Origin: Prevotella melaninogenica
Lineage (GTDB): Bacteria; Bacteroidota; Bacteroidia; Bacteroidales; Bacteroidaceae
Direction: 5' to 3'
DNA length: 64,000 bases
NCBI RefSeq assembly: GCF_018127925.1
Contig: NZ_CP072348.1
Coordinates: 317,501 to 381,500 of the forward strand
In this document: in pieces, positions 60,554 through 64,000 of the stretch
Layout: every line of letters begins with the position of its first letter
Position numbering within the stretch: the first letter of the stretch is position 1
The notes under the pieces: generated by a model
What the model was told of the DNA's origin: nothing
Seen by the model: the letters and a program-made list of their open reading frames with translations, nothing else
Database searches by the model: none
Made by a program: the position numbers and the translations under genes

Positions 60554-61822
60554 ATGAAAGTTTTAATGTTTGGATGGGAGTATCCTCCTCATGTATATGG
60601 TGGTTTAGCAACTGCTAACTTTGGTATTTCAGAAGGTCTGCATGCACAGGGTGATGTTGAGACGATTCTCTGTTTGCCACATCCTTTTGGTGATGAAGAC
60701 CATACTTATGCTGAGATTGTAGCAATGAATCATGTGCCTATTGCTTATCGTGAATTGGGTTATGATTATGTAAAGAGTCGTCTTGGCAATATTATGTCAC
60801 CAGAACTTTACTACAAGTTGCGTGAGCATATTTATGCCGACTTCAATTATATGAACGTCAATGACCTTGGTGCAATGGATTTTGCTGGAGGTTATCCTTC
60901 CAATCTGCACGAGGAAATTAATAATTATTCGATTATTGCTGGTGTTGTTGCACGTACTTATGAATTCGATATTATTCATGCACATGATTGGTTGACTTAT
61001 CCTGCGGGTATTCATGCCAAGCGTGTGTCAGGTAAGCCTTTGTGCATCCATGTACATGCAACCGACTTCGACCGTTCACGTGGTAAGGTTAATCCAACCG
61101 TATATGGTATAGAAAAAGATGGTATGGACAATGCTGATTGCATTATGTGTGTATCAGAACTTACACGCCAGACGGTAATAAATCAGTATCATCAGGATCC
61201 ACGTAAAGTGTTTACGGTTCATAATGCCGTTTATTCTTTGCCACAGGAGATTGTTGATATCCCACGTCCTGACCATAAGGGTAAGGAGAAGATTGTTACT
61301 TTCCTTGGTCGTTTGACTATGCAGAAAGGGCCAGAATACTTTGTTGAGGCCGCCAATATGGTGTTACATCGTACACGTAACGTTCGTTTCTGTATGGCAG
61401 GCTCAGGCGATATGATGGACCAGATGATTTATCTTGCTGCTGAAAGAGGTATTGCGGATCGTTTACATTTCCCTGGTTTTATGCGTGGGAAGCAGGTTTA
61501 TGAGTGTTTGAAGGCCTCTGATGTCTATGTTATGCCGTCAGTCAGTGAGCCTTTTGGTATCTCTCCTTTGGAGGCAATGCAATGTGGTACACCGAGTATC
61601 ATTTCAAAACAGAGCGGTTGTGCAGAAATTCTTAACAACTGCATCAAGGTAGACTATTGGGATATTCATGCGCTTGCTGATGCTATTTACTCCATTTGTC
61701 ATAATGAGAGCCTTTTCGATTATCTCTCCGTAGAAGGTAAGCGAGAAGTGGACCAGATAACATGGGAGAAGGTTGGTGCGTGGATTCGTGAACTTTACCT
61801 TCGTACCTTGGGTTGGCAGTGA
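60554..61822 (+). CDS. Glycogen/starch synthase-like glycosyltransferase
   Basis: A 422-residue GT-B protein. The N-terminus has the GWEYPPHVYGGLATANFGIS pattern (KxGGL-type donor/acceptor loop) and HAHDWLTYPAGIHAKRVSGK. The C-terminal half has VTFLGRLTMQKGPEYFVEAA and the nucleotide-sugar loop SVSEPFGISPLEAMQCGTPS (catalytic E in EPFG). Its position between a debranching enzyme and a GH57-like protein supports glycogen synthesis. GT family 3/4/5 cannot be separated with certainty by eye; GT4-type is my reading. Confidence 0.87.
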   Translation: MKVLMFGWEYPPHVYGGLATANFGISEGLHAQGDVETILCLPHPFGDEDHTYAEIVAMNHVPIAYRELGYDYVKSRLGNIMSPELYYKLREHIYADFNYMNVNDLGAMDFAGGYPSNLHEEINNYSIIAGVVARTYEFDIIHAHDWLTYPAGIHAKRVSGKPLCIHVHATDFDRSRGKVNPTVYGIEKDGMDNADCIMCVSELTRQTVINQYHQDPRKVFTVHNAVYSLPQEIVDIPRPDHKGKEKIVTFLGRLTMQKGPEYFVEAANMVLHRTRNVRFCMAGSGDMMDQMIYLAAERGIADRLHFPGFMRGKQVYECLKASDVYVMPSVSEPFGISPLEAMQCGTPSIISKQSGCAEILNNCIKVDYWDIHALADAIYSICHNESLFDYLSVEGKREVDQITWEKVGAWIRELYLRTLGWQ

Positions 61823-61870
61823 AAGCCATGAGAGTACTAATAACCTTTTTAAAACTAAAACAAAAAGATA

Positions 61871-63316
61871 ATGAAAACAATCTGTTTATATTTCGAGATA
61901 CACCAGGTCATTCACCTGAAACGTTACCGCTTCTTTGATATTGGTACCGACCATTATTATTATGACGATTTCGAGAATGAACGATCAGTGTCAGAAATCG
62001 CTGAGAGAAGCTATATGCCAGCATTGGATACGCTGTTACAGATGATTAAAGACAATGGGAAAGCATTTAAGGTAGCCTTTTCACTTTCGGGCGTAGGTAT
62101 TGAGCAACTTGAAATGCATGCTCCACAGGTGCTTGACAAACTGCAAGAACTGAATAATACAGGATGTGTAGAATTTCTTGCAGAACCTTACTCTCATGGT
62201 TTGGCATCATTAGCTAATGAGGAAAGCTTTAAGTCTGAAGTAAAGCGTCAGGCTCAGAAGATTAAGGAATACTTTGGTCAGACACCAAAGATATTACGTA
62301 ACTCATCACTTATTTATAGTGACGATATTGGTTTGATAGCTTCTCAGATGGGCTTTAAGGGAATGTTGACAGAGGGTGCAAAGCATGTCTTGGGTTGGAA
62401 GAGTCCACATTATGTATACAACTGTGCTCTTGCTCCTAACTTAAAACTTCTGTTGCGTGATGTGAAGTTGAGTGATGATATCTCATTGCGTTTCAATAAT
62501 TCAGATTGGGATGGCTATCCATTGTTTGCTGATACATATATGGCACAGATTGCAGCACTCCCAGATGAAGAGCAGGTAATCGGTATTTTTATGAACCTTT
62601 CAGCACTTGGTATAGAACAGCCATTGTCAAGTAATATTCTTGAGTTCTTCAAGGCGTTACCAGTTTGTGCTAAGCAGCAGGGTATTACCTTCTCTACTCC
62701 AACAGAAATTTGCATGAAATTGAAGAGTGTTGACAATCTCTATGTGCCAGATACCTTGAGTTGGATGGATGAAGAACGTGATGTCAGCACATGGTTGGGT
62801 AATCCAATGCAGCGTGAAGCTTTTAACAAGTTGTATAGTATTGCTGATCGTGTACGTATTGCTAACGACCCACGTATCAATCAAGACTGGGACTATTTGC
62901 AGGCAAGTGACAACTTCCGCTTTATGTCAACCAAACCTTCACGTGTTGGAATGGATCGTGGTATCTATGATAGTCCATTTGATGCCTTCACCAATTATAT
63001 GAATATTCTTGGCGACTTCTTGAATCGTGTCAATACGCTTTATCCTGCTGATATTGATAATGAGGAGTTGAATAGCTTGCTTACCACTATCCGCAACCAG
63101 GGCGATGAAATTGAAATGAGAACTAATGATATTAGTAATCTTCAAGCAAAGGTTGACAAATTGGAAGTTGAAGGTGATAAACTCCGTGCGCAGTTAGAGA
63201 CGAAATCGTCAGCGAAGAAGGCTACTACATCAAAAACTGCAGCAAAGAAACCTGTCAAGAAGGCTTCTGCTAAAAAAGCTGTAAAGGCTGTTGCTGAAGA
63301 AGTGAAAGCTAAGTAA
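61871..63316 (+). CDS. GH57-family alpha-amylase-like protein, probably catalytically inactive
   Basis: A 481-residue protein. The N-terminus FEIHQVIHLKRYRFFDIG and VEFLAEPYSHGLASL place it in GH57 (alpha-amylase group). In active relatives the nucleophile Glu is in an RNTELIY motif; here the motif is RNSSLIY with S146. The proton-donor Asp is in a DYETFGEH motif; here it is NLSALGIEQ with N242. Both catalytic residues therefore appear lost. After residue 400 come a coiled coil (about 402-446) and a lysine/alanine-rich tail (447-481: KKATTSKTAAKKPVKKASAK...). As the third gene of the glycogen operon it may bind glycogen as a scaffold or regulator. Confidence 0.85.
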   Translation: MKTICLYFEIHQVIHLKRYRFFDIGTDHYYYDDFENERSVSEIAERSYMPALDTLLQMIKDNGKAFKVAFSLSGVGIEQLEMHAPQVLDKLQELNNTGCVEFLAEPYSHGLASLANEESFKSEVKRQAQKIKEYFGQTPKILRNSSLIYSDDIGLIASQMGFKGMLTEGAKHVLGWKSPHYVYNCALAPNLKLLLRDVKLSDDISLRFNNSDWDGYPLFADTYMAQIAALPDEEQVIGIFMNLSALGIEQPLSSNILEFFKALPVCAKQQGITFSTPTEICMKLKSVDNLYVPDTLSWMDEERDVSTWLGNPMQREAFNKLYSIADRVRIANDPRINQDWDYLQASDNFRFMSTKPSRVGMDRGIYDSPFDAFTNYMNILGDFLNRVNTLYPADIDNEELNSLLTTIRNQGDEIEMRTNDISNLQAKVDKLEVEGDKLRAQLETKSSAKKATTSKTAAKKPVKKASAKKAVKAVAEEVKAK

Positions 63317-63337
63317 GTCTTTTATAACAATACGTTT

Positions 63338-63392
63338 AACGCTCATATAGCAAACTGGTGAATCTATCAGTTATACTATATGAGCGTTTTTT
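63338..63392 (+). terminator. Terminator of the glycogen operon
   Basis: AACGCTCATATAG (63338-63350) is perfectly complementary to CTATATGAGCGTT (63376-63388) and followed by a T run. Confidence 0.85.
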
Positions 63393-63423
63393 ACAAATAA
63401 CGTATTTTTATGTTGTTGTTTTT

Positions 63424-63745
63424 TGTAAACTGTTTTTATATGATTTGAAGTCGATACATACTCTTTTGGCTTCTAAAAGACGCCTAATAGGCTTGCAAAA
63501 GATGCCCTTTTGAGGTCTAACTAACACCCTTTTGAAGTTCAATTAGGTACCTTTTCTTGTACTACCTTATAATCAATTGATTTTCTTTTAGTTACAAACC
63601 TGCTTTTGATGTGTGTTTTTGCTATTATATGTAGAGGTTTTATCTGAAATTATGTAATGATTTTTTAAAACCTTATTTGAATCTTTGAAGTATTTTAGAA
63701 AAAGTTTTCTGTGTCTGAGAATGATAATAAAAATAGGTAGTGATA
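63424..63745 (-). repeat. ~600-bp dispersed element, partial copy 5
   Basis: Reverse-oriented copy: CTCTTTTGGCTTCTAAAAGA, GCTTGCAAAAGATGCCCTTT and ACCCTTTTGAAGTTCAATTA match the copies at 14635-14740. It continues through TTATGTAATGATTTTTTAAA to GTTTTCTGTGTCTGAGAATG, matching 14830-14915. The right end is not clear because it meets the next gene. Confidence 0.65.
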
Positions 63746-63760
63746 CAGCCAATATGGGAT

Positions 63761-64000
63761 TTATTTCTCCTCCATTGGAACGCAGCACCAGCGGGAGACT
63801 TTAAGCATCACGCCTATGCCTGGTATTTCTTTTAGGAGATAATATTTCTTACTTGAGCGCACCAGTCGACCTGTCATCCCTTTTAATGGTCCAAACTTAA
63901 CAAGAACCTCGTCCCCAGCTTTCATTTGTGCCTCGTCTGAAGATAGGAACTTACGCATCGTTATCTCTGGATTACACATCAAACGGAATTCATACATCTG
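63761..64000 (-). CDS. NusG/UpxY-like antitermination factor, C-terminal part
   Basis: About 79 residues of the C-terminus; the gene continues beyond the right edge. The KOW-type segment AGDEVLVKFGPLKGMTGRLV, preceded by FLSSDEAQMK and followed by LLKEIPGIGVMLKVSRWCCV, is characteristic of NusG-paralogue UpxY/RfaH-like regulators in Bacteroidetes. These relieve termination in surface-polysaccharide operons. Its target operon would be downstream on the minus strand (lower coordinates), but only repeats and the glycogen operon on the opposite strand lie there, so the link is open. Confidence 0.75.
   Translation of the reverse strand, partial: QMYEFRLMCNPEITMRKFLSSDEAQMKAGDEVLVKFGPLKGMTGRLVRSSKKYYLLKEIPGIGVMLKVSRWCCVPMEEK

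Noticed and set aside
63588-63788. Minus-strand open frame overlapping the 3' end of the NusG/UpxY-like gene
   Set aside because: It lies within a dispersed repeat copy and its sequence is low-complexity; the NusG/UpxY frame at this position is clearly the real one.

Overview
The window looks like a chromosomal segment of a Bacteroidales bacterium, most likely an oral-type Prevotella. The evidence is: TTTG / TAnnTTTG promoters in front of many genes; families typical of this group (DUF4827 lipoprotein upstream of glmM, ISAon1-type and IS1595-type insertion sequences, the AAA-ATPase/PD-(D/E)XK family, an UpxY/NusG-like gene, a vor/kor 2-oxoacid:ferredoxin oxidoreductase); and long AT-rich intergenic DNA. 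The species is inferred, not proven.

Layout. 1-6.4 kb: end of a TerB/DnaJ-like gene, an HsdR-N-like protein facing holA, an XRE regulator behind a very AT-rich upstream region, then pyrK-pyrD and a small membrane protein. 6.4-7.7 kb: repeat-rich DNA with an internally deleted IS1595-family element. 7.8-13.1 kb: ffh, folD, a 59-residue TPR protein and four genes for a 2-oxoacid:ferredoxin oxidoreductase. 13.2-15.1 kb: a ~590-bp dispersed repeat interrupted by an apparently complete IS1595-family element. 15.5-32.7 kb: an OmpA-type porin, acyl-ACP thioesterase, recQ, recJ, a secreted C1 peptidase, pepP, a patatin, DUF4827-glmM, an AAA/nuclease protein and an outer-membrane barrel protein. 33-38.5 kb: a 1646-residue DUF4132 protein and, upstream of it, a small protein whose ends read like a MoaD/ThiS-type beta-grasp fold. 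39.1-40.8 kb: an ISL3/ISAon1-like element with three nested right ends, then tRNA-His. 41-47.6 kb, all on the minus strand: rlmN-pdxA-flippase, then sigma-54 activator-lptE-TPR-secG. 48.6-57.8 kb: DoxX, glutathione peroxidase, MGMT, a sugar nucleotidyltransferase with guaA, mscL, gap, miaA and a lipid-kinase-like gene. 58.6-63.3 kb: a glycogen operon (debranching enzyme, glycosyltransferase, GH57-like protein). The window ends inside a NusG/UpxY-like gene.

Most genes are housekeeping. The unusual content is between genes: at least four families of non-coding dispersed repeats recur. They are an 85-87-bp GCTGTCA/TGACAGC inverted-repeat element (5 copies), a ~600-bp element with 22-bp A-tract periodicity (5 loci), a ~335-bp CGGAGG inverted-repeat element (2 copies), and clusters of small CAC/GTG palindromes (4 loci). 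Both IS1595 copies sit at the same point (within 1 bp) and in the same orientation inside the ~600-bp element.

The best candidates for under-described biology are the beta-grasp-like/DUF4132 pair, the IS1595-repeat target relationship, and the GH57-like protein of the glycogen operon, which appears to lack both catalytic residues and carries a coiled coil plus a lysine/alanine-rich tail.
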